NCBI GenBank assembly: GCA_030068145.1
Contig: JAPJBO010000313.1
Location: 124,001-188,000 of the forward strand
Origin: Diplonema papillatum
Taxonomy: Eukaryota; Euglenozoa; Diplonemea; Diplonemida; Diplonemidae
Length of the DNA stretch: 64,000 bases
Direction: 5' to 3'
Positions within the stretch are counted from its first letter, which is position 1. Each line of letters opens with the position of its first letter. The position numbers and the translations under genes are program-made. The notes beneath the pieces are model-generated. The model made no database searches. It was not told where the DNA came from and saw only the letters and a program-made list of their open reading frames with translations. Shown here one piece after another: positions 23,431-33,237 of this stretch.

Positions 23431-23935
23431 TGGGGAAACTAGCAAACTTTAATAGCATAATGGGGAATCACCCTCTTTGGTGAACAAAAAAGAAAGGAGA
23501 GGAAGAGGCCAGCTACTGGGGGGGCCCAAATACAATAGGTACCCACGTACAATATTATTTCGGAATACGATAGGTACGCTGAAATGGGGGTTTCGTTGAG
23601 CATTGTTTCGGAATACAATATCACCCATTCCACGAAAAAGGGCGGAAGCAACCCGCACCACGTGAAGCACCGCAAGTGTCGTGAAACCCAAGCACTACTC
23701 TACGAGAAAATACATAAAAACGCGGACAACAGACCGGTACGGGCTACAAGGCAACCCCTGCTCAACTTGTAGAACGTGGGGGGCCCAAGATTACACTCCA
23801 CGAAGTAATGTACTTGGTGTCGGTCACAAACAGTCCCGGATATGGCTAGCCATAACCCATAACGAAAGCATGCACTAAATATACAAACCGTAACCATAAA
23901 GCCCTTTCTTGCTCTAAGAGAACCCATTCATGAAC
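23431..23935. other. No gene recognised
   Basis: AATAGCATAATGGGGAA is present twice at the left edge (23,420 and 23,450). The remainder is unremarkable. Confidence 0.3.
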
Positions 23936-23986
23936 GGTCACACGGAGACCCTAAAACCCCGGTATTTCAAGCGAACTTTAACTCTG
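23936..23986 (+). repeat. Short dispersed motif, long copy
   Basis: GGTCACACGGAGACCCTAAA followed by CCCCGGTATTTCAAGCGAAC is close to the copy at 13,334-13,380. The segment just before it (TAAGAGAACCCATTCATGAA) also matches 3099-3118, so the repeat unit extends at least 30 bp upstream. Confidence 0.55.
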
Positions 23987-24189
23987 AAAAGTGTCACAGA
24001 TTTTCCGTCTGAAAAGCAGCCCGTTTTGGGTCAAATTTTTGGAATTTTTGGGAATTTTTTTTTGGAATGGAAAGAGCTATCCCTGGCGATTATGGGCAAG
24101 CAATCAGCTCGCGTGGCGACCAAAATCTGGCGTGCAGATGGACAAAAGGTCGGTTTTGGGGCTGTTTCAAAAACCCAAAAAAACGATTT

Positions 24190-24262
24190 CCGGCGGGAAT
24201 CGAACCACCGACCCTCAAACCCCTGTGTGGGTGTGGTAACCTCTGGACCATGGGCTAAAAAA
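24190..24262 (-). repeat. tRNA-like sequence (pseudo-tRNA or SINE head)
   Basis: On the minus strand a B box GGTTCGATTCCCGCCG is preceded by a D-arm-like stretch (ATGGTCCAGAGGTTACCAC). The anticodon arm does not pair cleanly, so I do not assign an identity. A second tRNA-like sequence of opposite orientation starts about 23 bp downstream. Confidence 0.45.
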
Positions 24263-24284
24263 ACGGCTTTTTTGGGGCACACCT

Positions 24285-24350
24285 GGTACAGCGGTCAGGG
24301 CGCCAGATTGTTAACCTGAGGGTCGCTGGTTCGATTCCCTGACTGGCCAA
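24285..24350 (+). repeat. tRNA-like sequence, Asn-like anticodon loop
   Basis: TGGTACAGCGGTCAGGGCGCC, a TTGTTAA loop sequence and a B box GGTTCGATTCC are in tRNA order, but the anticodon stem has several mismatches. It is therefore more likely a tRNA-derived repeat than a working tRNA-Asn. Confidence 0.4.
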
Positions 24351-24359
24351 CTTCTCCAG

Positions 24360-24531
24360 GCGTTTGGGGATGAACTCCCAGATGCAAGCCCTAGTTCAAT
24401 AGCCGAGCGGAAACTGGTCCGCGAAAGGATGGCTTCCATACCTAGTATGGTTTCCCAACCATCCCCATCAAGGGGACCTCAAAGGAGTGGAGCAAGGTGC
24501 CCTGGTGGCCTGAAAAAAAAAAAAAAAAAAA
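24360..24531 (+). mobile_element. 3' end of a poly(A) retroposon, family unknown
   Basis: About 150 bp with small hairpins (CCATACCTAGTATGG) end in A19 (24,513-24,531). After GGC a T15 run begins, the tail of the minus-strand LINE D. The A-tail marks a retroposon in plus orientation; its 5' limit is unclear. Confidence 0.45.
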
Positions 24532-24534
24532 GGC

Positions 24535-25305
24535 TTTTTTTTTTTTTTTGAGTAAGCAACTACGGAAGACATGCAGGGGGCGAGAACTGCATTTACTTGT
24601 ACGGGCAAGTCGTTCTTTTGTTCCTTTTGTCAAACTAGGAAAGAAGAAGGACGGACTCTTCCTGTGCATGGAGTAGAACTCCGACCGTGACTCATGCCAC
24701 CATCGCCAGATAGTCGTTGTTAGGTTAGCTTACCCTTAGGCTGCTAAACTGTCTGTCGGTAAAGATCGTCAGTCGAATCAGATTCGAACATTGTAGTGGC
24801 AGCGACAATCATCAATTCAATCTCTTAGTGTTATGTAGAAGGACCACCAACGAAAAGTTGATGGAACGCAGGCTGGGAGGACATGTTGAGGGACTAGAAC
24901 TTAGGTCAGCCAGATCAAGGGGTGTTGCCCAGAACTGAGTCTACAACGTAGGGGGAGAAGGAGCATTCAGACAGTACCAGATTGTGACCAATCCATTAAC
25001 AGAATCCGTTTCGTGAGTACAAGCGGCGAACTAACAGTAATCCGATCACTGAGAACATTGTAAAATATCCAATCACTGAGTAAGTTTGTAGAAGGATCCA
25101 CCAACGTAAAGCTGATGGAAGCGCAGCATCAGGAGAGCGGTCAGGGGATACCTACCCAGTATGTCCCGCAAGGTCCATTTCTGCCTCGGCCAACGGAGAA
25201 GGTCGAGGTATCTGGCTGTGACCCGGCATTTTGTGAATAGGTGTTCGTAGGAGAAGCCGGAGCCACAAGCCCAGCAGTGCCCTTTATTGGATGCCGACAG
25301 TCCGA
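24535..25305 (-). mobile_element. LINE D, 5'-truncated 3' end (minus strand)
   Basis: The T15 run at 24,535-24,549 is the poly(A) tail read from the other strand. Next comes a 3' untranslated region of about 520 bp holding a diverged direct repeat (GTAGAAGGA.CCACCAACG at 24,836 and 25,088). Then the C-terminal coding end is at 25,073-25,305. Only the last ~80 codons of the polymerase protein survive. Confidence 0.6.
25073..25305 (-). pseudogene. LINE D polymerase, C-terminal zinc-finger end
   Basis: The frame contains CWACGSGFSYEHLFTKCRVT, a C-x2-C-x7-H-x4-C zinc-binding pattern typical of the region after RNase H in I-clade LINE proteins. About 50 more residues follow to a stop at 25,073. 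Upstream the frame runs into tRNA-derived sequence at 25,308, so the LINE is truncated there. RT and RNase H domains are absent. Confidence 0.55.
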
Positions 25306-25307
25306 AA

Positions 25308-25353
25308 GGGCAGACCCGGGTTCGAACCAGGGACCATTCGGATTGCAGCCGAA
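25308..25353 (-). pseudogene. 3' fragment of tRNA-Cys (GCA)
   Basis: These 46 bases are the exact reverse complement of the last 46 bases of the intact tRNA-Cys gene at 50,613-50,683, covering the anticodon arm, variable loop, T arm and 3' acceptor strand. The 5' half is missing. The identity suggests recent capture or insertion into a tRNA-Cys gene. Confidence 0.75.
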
Positions 25354-25355
25354 AG

Positions 25356-25432
25356 AATGTCATGGGCGGGGTTCGAACCCGGACTCACCGGCCTGAAAGC
25401 CGGCGCGTCCGCTGGCCCGGTTCCGCTGCCCC
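25356..25432 (-). repeat. tRNA-derived SINE head
   Basis: On the minus strand TTTCAGGCCGGTGAGTCCGG followed by GTTCGAACCCCGCCCATGAC matches the head of SINE copies S1 and S2. The SINE body is absent. It stands directly before the first coding-like part of LINE A. Confidence 0.55.
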
Positions 25433-26565
25433 GCTCGTTTGCGGAGGCGCTCAGGCGGAGCTCTCCCGCTGCCGCCGCTGTCGACGCCGCCGCCGCTGAC
25501 GACGCCGCCGCCGCCGCCGACGCTGACGACGCCGCCGCCGCCGCCGCCGATGACGCCGCAGCCGTCCCCCGGGCCCGGGTGCACCCGGCGCAATCCGCGC
25601 GGGAAGGTGAAGTCTGCAGAGACTTCAACTTCCGACGCGCGGGCTGCCGTCGGGTGCAGTGCCGGTACGTGCACCGGCTTCTCCCGGTCTGCCCGGCCTT
25701 CCAGCGGGGCAGATGCAGGGACGCCAGGTGCCCGAATCGGCACCCGCGCCCGGGGCAGGTACGCTTTCCTGTTCACCCCCAATACCCCAACCGTTCCTTC
25801 CACCCCCCGCAACGCGGTCGACGGCTGCGCCAGCTCGGCGCAGCCAGGGCGTACAGGCCGCGGGCCCGTACGCGGACGACGACCTGCCGGAGGGCCCGCT
25901 GCTCCCGCAGGTGCTGGCCGCCCGGCGGGAGGTCCGCCGGGCGCAAGAACGCGCGGAGGAGCTGGAAGCCCAGCTCCTCCGCGAGTTCAACAGCTGGGCC
26001 CCTACCCCGGTGGAGGCTCTTTGCCTCGTGTGCGGTAGGCTCAGCACCACCGCCGGGGAGGAAGCCCAGCACCGGGCCCGGCATCGCAAGGATGCCGTGA
26101 CCCAGGGCCGCGACTCGCTCGTCGTGGCCCATGTGGCGGTGGGAGACGGGGGCCTCCGCCACATGCGCGAGCTCTGCCTGCGGTGGCAGGCGGAGAGGCC
26201 CCAGGCCCAGCCGGCTCAGGGAGGCCCCCAACAGGGCTTCCCGTTCGCGGCACCGGGCCCTTTCGGGGCCCCGCTCCAGCCCGTCCTGCAGGCGGGCCCC
26301 GCCGCCCCTCACCCTGCTCCGAGGGGGGCGGAGCAGGGTGAGGAGGCCGCTTTCGAGCGCGAGGCTCCCGCTTGCGACCGTGTCCTGTTCGGCAGCGCGT
26401 CGAACAGGACGGCGTCGTCCCCTGCCTCCCCTCGGGACGGGAGCCTGCCTCCGCCTGCGTCCCGGCCCAGGGCACTGTCGCTGCCCGGGGACGCGGGGGT
26501 TCCCGCCGGCGGGGCAGACCAGGTCGTCCCCGCCGCCTCGTGCGGCGAGGGCGACCCGGTGGGTC
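25433..26565 (+). pseudogene. LINE A N-terminal region: CCCH x2, coiled coil, C2H2
   Basis: In frame 1 (about 25,606-25,800): CRDFNFRRAGCRRVQCRYVH (C-x8-C-x4-C-x3-H) and CPAFQRGRCRDARCPNRH (C-x7-C-x4-C-x3-H), two CCCH fingers, usually RNA-binding. From about 25,800 the sensible reading moves to frame 3: an Ala/Glu-rich helix (AARREVRRAQERAEELEAQL) likely to form a coiled coil, then CLVCGRLSTTAGEEAQHRAR-H, a perfect C-x2-C-x12-H-x3-H finger. It returns to frame 1 before about 26,600. Two compensating shifts suggest two indels in an originally continuous ORF, or a separate overlapping ORF1. Such fingers in LINE N-termini serve RNA or target binding. Confidence 0.6.
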
Positions 26566-29500
26566 CTGCCGCGCCCCGCCCCGGTCGCAGCCGGCGCAGC
26601 TCGCGATGTGGCAGACCAGGCCGGTTCCCCCGACGCTATCGAGGGGGCCGACCAGGTAGAACCCGCCGGAGCGCCGGGGGGGCGGGCGGGCGGCAGGGCA
26701 GCCGACGCCCAGACCGCGGAGCGCAAGCTCCGGCGGGAGCGTCGTCGGTTCCGTCACGCCGCGGACCTGGCGGCGAGCGGATCCTCGGCTGTCGAGCCCT
26801 TCCCGGACTCCGACGAGTCGGACTCTGATGGTGAATCGGAGTCGGGCTCGTCGGGCGACGTGGGGGGCCGCGGCGGAGGCGACGATCGCGACGGGGGTGA
26901 CGGGAGCGGCCCGGGCTCCGGCAACGTGGGGCCCGGGGGCGGCTTGTCGCTGGCGGGCCAGCCGGCGAGCGACGCGAGCGCCGAACCCGGCCAACCGGAG
27001 GCACCCTCGGAGGCCGGCCTCGGGAACGGGTCGGCCACGAACGACAGGTCCGGCCTAGCCGCGGCCCCAGCGGAAGTCAGCCCCGGAGAGGGGGGCGCCG
27101 GAACTGGCTTGCCGCCGGTCGCGGGGGCCGGGCCTGCCCGGTACGGCCCGTCCCCGGGGGTCGGGCCCGGCACTCCGGGGGCCGGCTTGGTCCCCGGCGA
27201 CAAGCGCCCTGCGTCGCGCTCGCCGGTCGACACGCCAGCGGCTAGGCGCCGCAAGCAGCCCCACAGCGCCGAAGACCCCCTCGCCGGGTGGGAGACGCCC
27301 CCTTCTGGCCTAGCATGGGGCACTCCGTCGGAAGCGTCGTTCCCGACAGGCAGTGCCTGGGAGGGGGCGCACCTCCCGTGCCCCAGTCCTCCCGCTCCGG
27401 GGCCGGGAGGGCCGTCAGAGACGGCGACCCCCGCCGCTGGGCCGGGCGGCAACGCTCACACCCCGGCGGGGGCAGCCTGCTCGCCGGACCCGCGCCCACC
27501 CGTCAGCCAAGCTTGTCAGAGCTTGCTGAATGCTGTGTGCGGAACACCGGGGACCCCTGCTAAGCGCCCCGCGTCCCGGTCGCCAGTTGGGACTCCGGCC
27601 TCCGTAGTCAGGCGGAAGTCGTTCGCGGGTATGGGGCGAGGCCGGGGCGCCGGTATAGCGGCGGCGGCCCGGGCCTTGGCCGCTCGGCTGGCGACTGGGC
27701 GGCGCAGCCCTTCGGCCCCTGCTTCGGCCGGCCAAGGGAGAGGCACGGCGGCGAGGCGAAGTCCCCCGGCTTTGTCCTCCGCGTCCTTGACGCCTGTCCT
27801 CTTCCCGGACAGCGTCCGGGCCGCCCATGCCCCAGCGCCCCCGCACGCGCACGTCTCCCTGGGAAGGGGGGGGGACGACCCCTGCGTTGACGGGGACGTC
27901 GAGCGCAACCCGGGGCCGCTGCCGGGCCCCTCGGGGGGCTGCAGCGCAGGGCCGGCAGCCAGCGACGCACAGGACCCGGCCCCCACGGGCGCAGAACCGG
28001 CACCGGCCAGCACGGGGCCGCCATCGGCCACTCTGCAGAGCGCAGCGGGGTCGCAGAGGGCACCGGCGCCCGTGTGCATCTGCCGCGAACGGAGGGGTAG
28101 ACACCGGATGTGGTGCCCCTGCTCCAAGGCCTACCGGGAAGCCGTGGCTGGCGGGAGGGAGCCGGCGGCGATCCCGCCTCGGACTCCCGCGGAGCCATCA
28201 GGGGGCGCTCCCGGGGCCGCGGGCCAGGAAGGCTATCGGGGGGGAGCAATCCCCTTCACGTTCGAAGAGGTTGCGACTGCCGGCATTCGTACTCTGGAGC
28301 GGGTACCGGCAGCCGCAAAGCCGCAGGTCTCAGCTCTCTTCGAGACCGTCCTCAGGGCAGCCACCGATGACGCCGGGTGGTTGCGGGCGTACGCCTTCGC
28401 CCCCCTCGTCCTCGCGACCACCCACCGGGGGGGGCGGAAGGCGGTGACGGAGGCCCTCCGCCGCCGCGTCCGCCTTTGGAGGGCCGGGCAGCTGGACACC
28501 CTGTGGGCTGAGGCCCGGGCCGTCTCAGCCGGGAAGGCCGAACGCCGCGCGCGCCGGCGAACCTACCCGGTTGCGGACGACGTCGACAACAGGCTCGAGC
28601 TGCAAACGGACGTCGAGTCCGTGGACGACCTGGACGGGGCCACTGTGAGGCAGGTCCTCCGGCGGGCCCGCGACCGATGTTACTCGCGGGCCGTCTCTGC
28701 GCTTTCCGCGGCGCAGACTGCTCCGGCGGACGACGCCACGCTGGCGGCCCTGATGGAACTGCACCCCCCTGCCCCCGAGCTGCCTGACGACCGCAGCCTG
28801 CGGCCCGTGGCCGTGGCGAAGCCCTCCCCGGGCGTCATCCGCCGGGTGCTGAAGAAGATGCCGAAAGGCACCGCCGCCGGCCCGTCCGGCTTGTCTGCAC
28901 AGCACCTCCTCGACCTGTGGGACGTCTCCGGGTCGTTCAAAGAGGCAGTGGCAGACGCGGTCTGGGCCCTTTCTTCCGGTAGGGTGGCTGCAGCCGCCCG
29001 GCCGTACCTGTTCGGGGCGAGGCTCGTCCCGTTGGTTAAGAAGTCCGGCGGCATCAGGCCCATTGCATGTGGGGAGATCCTGCGCCGGGTGGCCGGCAAG
29101 GTCCTCGCATCCGACCGGGCAATCAAGGACCTGGGGGCGAACGTCCTCCTGCGGAGTGGGCAAGTCGGTGTCAGTGTCAAGGCGGGGGCCGACGCAGGCG
29201 TGCACGCCATCCGCAGGGTTGCGGCCCTGTACCGCGACAGAGACGTGACCGACAGGGGCATACTGCAGATCGACTTCGCCAACGCTTTCAATATGCTGCG
29301 GCGGGAAGCGATCATCCGCAGTGTCAACCGACACGCCCCCCAACTGTTGGGGTACGCGTTGGCAGCGTACGAGAAACACTCCGCGCTAGTGGTGGGCGAC
29401 CGGAGGATCTCCTCCGAGTGTGGAGTCCAACAAGGGGACCCCTTGGGGCCGCTGCTTTTCAGCCTCGCCTTGCACGATGTCGTTGTTCCGCCGAGCCCCG

Positions 29501-30216
29501 AGGATCAGCTGCCCGTCCCCGCGGCTTCGTCGCAGGCGCCCGCCGATCCTGCCCCCGCGACGCAAGCACGGGACTCCGGTCAGCCGGAGCCTCCTGGCGC
29601 CATCGAGGGCCAGCCCACCCCTCTAGTGCCGGCGCAGGCCCCAGGCTCGGGGGACCCAGCAGCGTCGCCGCCACCGGCAGGATCCTCGGCAACCCGGGGC
29701 GCCCCTGAGGGGGCGCTGAGCCAGGCGGAGCTTGACCTTCTGTCGTTCTTCCTCGATGACGGGGCGGCTGGGGGGGAGCTCGACTCCCTCGGCCGCTGGC
29801 TGCGGGACTTCGAAGACAGGGCGACAGCGGTCGGGCTCAGCCTGAATCGGGGGAAGTGCAGGCTGTCCGTCGCCCCCGGCGCCACAATCCCCGAGGCCCT
29901 GCAAGGCATCGAGACTTGTCCGCTTGACGAGATTCAGCACCTTGGCGTCCCCTGCGGTTCCCCCGAGAAGATGCGTGTCTTCGTCGATGAAGCGGTCAAA
30001 GGCGCCGAGAGGAAGATGCGGATGATAGCCTCCCTCCCTGATGCGCATGTGGCTCTGACTCTGCTGAAGTTCTGCGCCGGCTTCGTCAGCGTCGTCCACC
30101 TCATGCGCGCTGTGGGGGCCGTCTTCGACTTCGCTTGCATCGATCAGGCCACGCAGTCTTGCTTGGCGACGATCACGGGTATCGAGACGGACGCCTCCGC
30201 CTCCCTTCCCGTCAGG
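26566..30216 (+). CDS. LINE A polyprotein: linker, 2A-like motif, reverse transcriptase
   Basis: An open frame of over 1200 codons. After an acidic SDESDSDGESESG linker and long Pro/Gly/Ala-rich stretches comes DVERNPGP (27,895-27,918), then a Cys-rich CICRERRG..WCPCS patch. The RT domain follows. KGTAAGPSGLSAQHL lies near 28,866, ending the fingers. DFANAF (motif A) is near 29,272, GVQQGDPLGPLLF (motif B) at 29,421-29,460, and FFLDDG (motif C) at 29,746-29,763. Motif C is FLDD where related families have YLDD. A Pro/Ala-rich insert of about 75 residues lies between motifs B and C. The thumb begins (HLGVPCGSPEKM) but the frame leaves LINE sequence at 30,216. No RNase H or APE domain is present. 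Confidence 0.75.
27895..27918 (+). other. 2A-like (StopGo) peptide motif DVERNPGP
   Basis: The codons spell D-V-E-R-N-P-G-P, matching the canonical D(V/I)ExNPGP at every fixed position, preceded by CVDG. 2A and 2A-like peptides cause ribosomes to skip the last Gly-Pro bond, releasing the upstream protein. They are known near the N-termini of trypanosome and animal LINE proteins. Here the motif separates the zinc-finger and linker half from the RT half. Function is inferred from the motif alone. Confidence 0.75.
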
Positions 30217-31234
30217 CTACTGGGGGGGCCTAATTACTATTGAACCGTATAATACAATTGAACCGTATAATACAATTGAACTTTTTTATCGGGGAATCGG
30301 CGCATCCCAACCGTATAATTCAATTGAATTGTAATGTTGCTGTACGGCTGACACTTTCGCACTGCCGTTGAGTGTGAGCCAGTCAGTGAGGCGGCCGTTT
30401 TCGTTTCGGCTTTTTTTGGAAAAGTCATGTTGGACCCAAAGCGGAGAAGGAATCTTAAAACGAGGTTTTGGTGTGCATTCCGAACCCGGGTCTTCTAAAG
30501 GTTTTGAGCATGATCATGGTGATGTCGCTGATGCCGTTGCTCGTGCCAAAGTCTTGGAGCTGGCTGTGTGCGGGGATCATGAAGCACAAACATGGCAATG
30601 GGCCGGCAATCGCAGTGTGGCGGTAGCTCCGGAGCTGCTGAGCCAGCTCCGGAGTTGAGCTTCGGAGCCAGCCGGAGACACTGCCAATCGTGACCGTGGC
30701 CCGGCATGGGGGCGATGGCCCATCGGATGGGACATCTTGTTATCCCCAGATTCATCAGTGGTGCCCGTCTGCCGCCAGCGCTCTCTGTCAAAAAGAGAAA
30801 GCAGTAAGTTCGTCGGACTGCGGTCGCCATGCTGTTGGAAACTCTGATACTAAGCAACCGCCCCAGAAAAAGTCAACCTCAGGCCCAAGTCAGGGTACTC
30901 TCTTGCCAAGAGTCTTGCCAGGAGTCTTGCCAGGTGTTGGTGGAAACACCCACGGCATACACCAGTTGGGTATTTCCGACCCGGTGCACGAGAAATCAGG
31001 GCTCGGAGTCCGAACTGCGGGCTCGAACCTTTCGCTTGTTGCGTGAAGGGTTTCCTTCAGTTTTTGCTCGGAGTTGCATTGTACTCACTGTGTCATTTAG
31101 TCCCGACAACAACGTGTTTCTAACAGGCAAGCTGCACTTCAATTGTAATACACTAGTGTTTTTGGGACCCCCCAATTCCGCCGTGTATCGTTATATTACA
31201 ATTGAACTCAATTGTAATTGGCCCCCCCCAGTAG
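30217..31234 (+). mobile_element. MITE with TA target sites, left copy
   Basis: The ends are (TA)CTGGGGGGGCC.AATTAC at 30,218 and the inverse GTAATTGGCCCCCCCCAG(TA) at 31,232. TA dinucleotides stand at both borders, as in Tc1/mariner-type insertions. The interior (about 1 kb) has no transposase. It carries the repeated motif TTGAACCGTATAATACAA next to the left end and a G/C hairpin of the AGCTCCGGAG type near 30,630. It is inserted in the RT thumb coding of LINE A. Confidence 0.65.
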
Positions 31235-32212
31235 GGCAACATACGTTGTTCAGCTCCTGGAAGAGACAGTGCACGGCAACCCAGCCAGCCTCACGAAGCG
31301 AAACCCCACCGCCTCCATACAGCGGCGAGCATCCCACATACACGGACTACTGCTCTGCGTTTCTTCGCGACCAGGGGTTGCGTCTGCAATACCCGAATAC
31401 AGCGCGCATCCTCTTGATGGCACTAGTGCTTCCTCTTGGGACGGCTTCCGTGGAATGATTGTTCTCCGTAGTAAAGCAGTGCCGTACGTACATCCGCAAC
31501 AGGTTGTCGAACTCAACTGTGCGCCAATGTTTGTTCTTGGCGTACAATCCCCCTTCCGTGACGCCAGAATTTCTTGACCAGCTGATGAGAGAGTATCTCA
31601 TGCTGGATCCGACAGTCAGGAAAAATGACAAAGACGATGCGTCAGAAAGCGAGGACTCAGAGCCCGAGCCCGAAGCCGAGGACCCGTTGCGGTACACGAA
31701 CGTACGCCGAACATTATTGAAGTTCGCAAAGGCTTCGGTGTACTTCGATGCCGTGTCGGCGGTCCTCGCAAAGAGAGAGCAGTTGGCACGACGCCCCATG
31801 CCCTTATTCTCCAACTCTTCCTTGTAATCCAACTGCTGTGTTTTCCCCCTCACGCGCCCTTTGCCGGACAACTGCTGGTTCTCCCACCTCTCTGCTGCAC
31901 CCTCCACCCTCTGGAACATCTGGCTCGGAATCTATACACGGTGCGCAGTGATGCACGGTGATGCACAGTGATCCACGCTAGTGCGGTGTGCACAGTGACA
32001 CGATAGCGCATGGTGGTGCATAGTGATCCACAGTGGAGGACAGTGGTGGCACTAATTTTCGGGCCCTCAACGACTTTGCAGGGCTGGCTGGGGTGGCTGG
32101 ACAGGCTGGACCACCACTGGGGGGGGGGGGGTCTGGGGGGTCGACAAACACGTGCTCGGCACCCCGGTGCAAAAGACGGGTACCCGTCCATCTACATGGA
32201 CTCTACTGGGGG
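31235..32212 (+). mobile_element. hAT transposon fragment between two inverted MITEs
   Basis: This spacer holds the C-terminal coding part of a hAT transposase (31,336-31,827). After it come degenerate GTGATCCACAGTG-type repeats (31,950-32,035) and a G-run near 32,110. I found no hAT terminal repeats, so it is a remnant; its ends are set by the MITEs. Confidence 0.55.
31336..31827 (+). pseudogene. hAT transposase, C-terminal dimerisation region
   Basis: The frame reads YPNTARILLMALVLPLGTAS-VE, stop (TGA, 31,456-31,458), LFSVVKQCRTYIRNRLSNST and on to 31,827, all in one phase. This matches the hAT C-terminal core, where ASxER-x-FS-x-V is conserved. The TGA stands exactly at the Arg position and is one C-to-T change from CGA. 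Downstream is an acidic patch (SESEDSEPEPEAED). The upstream catalytic region is absent. As it stands it is not a working transposase gene. Confidence 0.65.
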
Positions 32213-33237
32213 GGGCCAATTACAATTGAGTTCAATTGTAATATAACGATACACGGCGTGGAATTGGGGGGTCTCAGACCCCCCCCAAAAAACACTAGTG
32301 TATTACAAATGAAGTGCAGCTTGCCTGTTGGAAACACGTTGTTGTCGTGACTAAATGACACAGTCACGGTGACAGTGTGAGTACAATGCAACTCCGAGCA
32401 AAAACTGAAGGGAAAACCTTCACACAACAAGCGAAAGGTTGGAGCCCGCAGTTAGGACTCCGAGCCCTGATTTCTCGTGCACCGGGTCGGAAATACCCAA
32501 CTGGTGCATGCCGTGGGTGTTTCCACCAACACCTGGCAAGACTCCTGCCAAGACTCTTGGAAGAGAGTACCCTAACTTGGGCCGAAGGTTCACTTTTTCT
32601 GGGGCTGTTGCTCAGTATCAGAGTTTCCAACAGCATGGCGACCGCAGTCCGACGAACTTACTGCTTCTCTTTTGGAGAGAGAGCGCTGGCGGCAGACGGG
32701 AACCACTGATAAATCTGGGGCTAACAAGATGTCCCATCCGATGGGCCATCCCCCATGCCGGGCCACGGTCACGATTGGCAGTGTCTCCGGCTGGCTCCGA
32801 AGTCAACTCCGGACCTGGCACAGCAGCTCCGGAGCCACCCCCACACTGCGATTGCCGGCCCATTGCCATGTTTGTGCTTCATGATCCCCCGCACACAGCC
32901 AGCTCCAAGAATTTGGCACGAGCAACGGCATCAGCGACATCATCATGTCAAAACCTTAGGAAGCCCCGGGTTCCAAAACCTCGTTTTAAGATTCCTTCTC
33001 CGCTTTGGAGGTCTAACATGACTTTTCCAAAAAAAGCCGAAACGAAACCGGCCCTGAAACCGCCTCACTGGCTGGCTCACACTCAACGGCAGTGCGAAAG
33101 TGTCAGCCGTACAGTAACATTACAATTCAATTGTATTATACGGTTGGGATGCGCCGATTCCCCGAAAAAAAAGTTCAATTGTATTATACGGTTCAATTGT
33201 ATTATACGGTTCAATAGTAATTAGCCCCCCCCAGTAG
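32213..33237 (-). mobile_element. MITE with TA target sites, right copy (inverted)
   Basis: Inverted copy of 30,217-31,234 over its full length, about 95% identical by eye, with small indels and an extra short segment near 33,050. TA borders stand at 32,214 and 33,235. The pair in opposite orientation makes a 3-kb inverted structure around the hAT fragment. Confidence 0.65.

Larger units (their letters stand above)
25433..30216 (+). mobile_element. LINE A, multi-zinc-finger / 2A / RT retrotransposon
   Basis: A very GC-rich non-LTR retrotransposon. Parts in order: an Ala/Asp repeat (GAC GCC GCC codons), two CCCH fingers, a coiled coil, a C2H2 finger, an acidic Ser/Gly/Pro-rich linker, a 2A-like motif and a reverse transcriptase. 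It breaks off at 30,216, where a TA-flanked MITE is inserted. A 3' tail, TGTCCCGCGCTCC-A10, reappears after the inserted composite at 33,259-33,285. The same tail ends the two fragments at 45,291 and 45,938, which encode a VVDTFGAW-type C-terminus known from RT proteins of the QGDPLGP/YLDDG type. I infer that LINE A belongs to that RT plus C-terminal-endonuclease-like group, with its C-terminal domain lost here. Confidence 0.7.

Noticed and set aside
24285-24350. Functional tRNA-Asn
   Set aside because: The anticodon stem has several mismatches and the acceptor strands do not pair well; treated as a tRNA-derived repeat.
25625-27452. Minus-strand open frames of over 200-300 codons
   Set aside because: Shadows of the very GC-rich LINE A sequence; the plus strand carries recognisable zinc fingers, a 2A motif and RT, while the minus frames match nothing.
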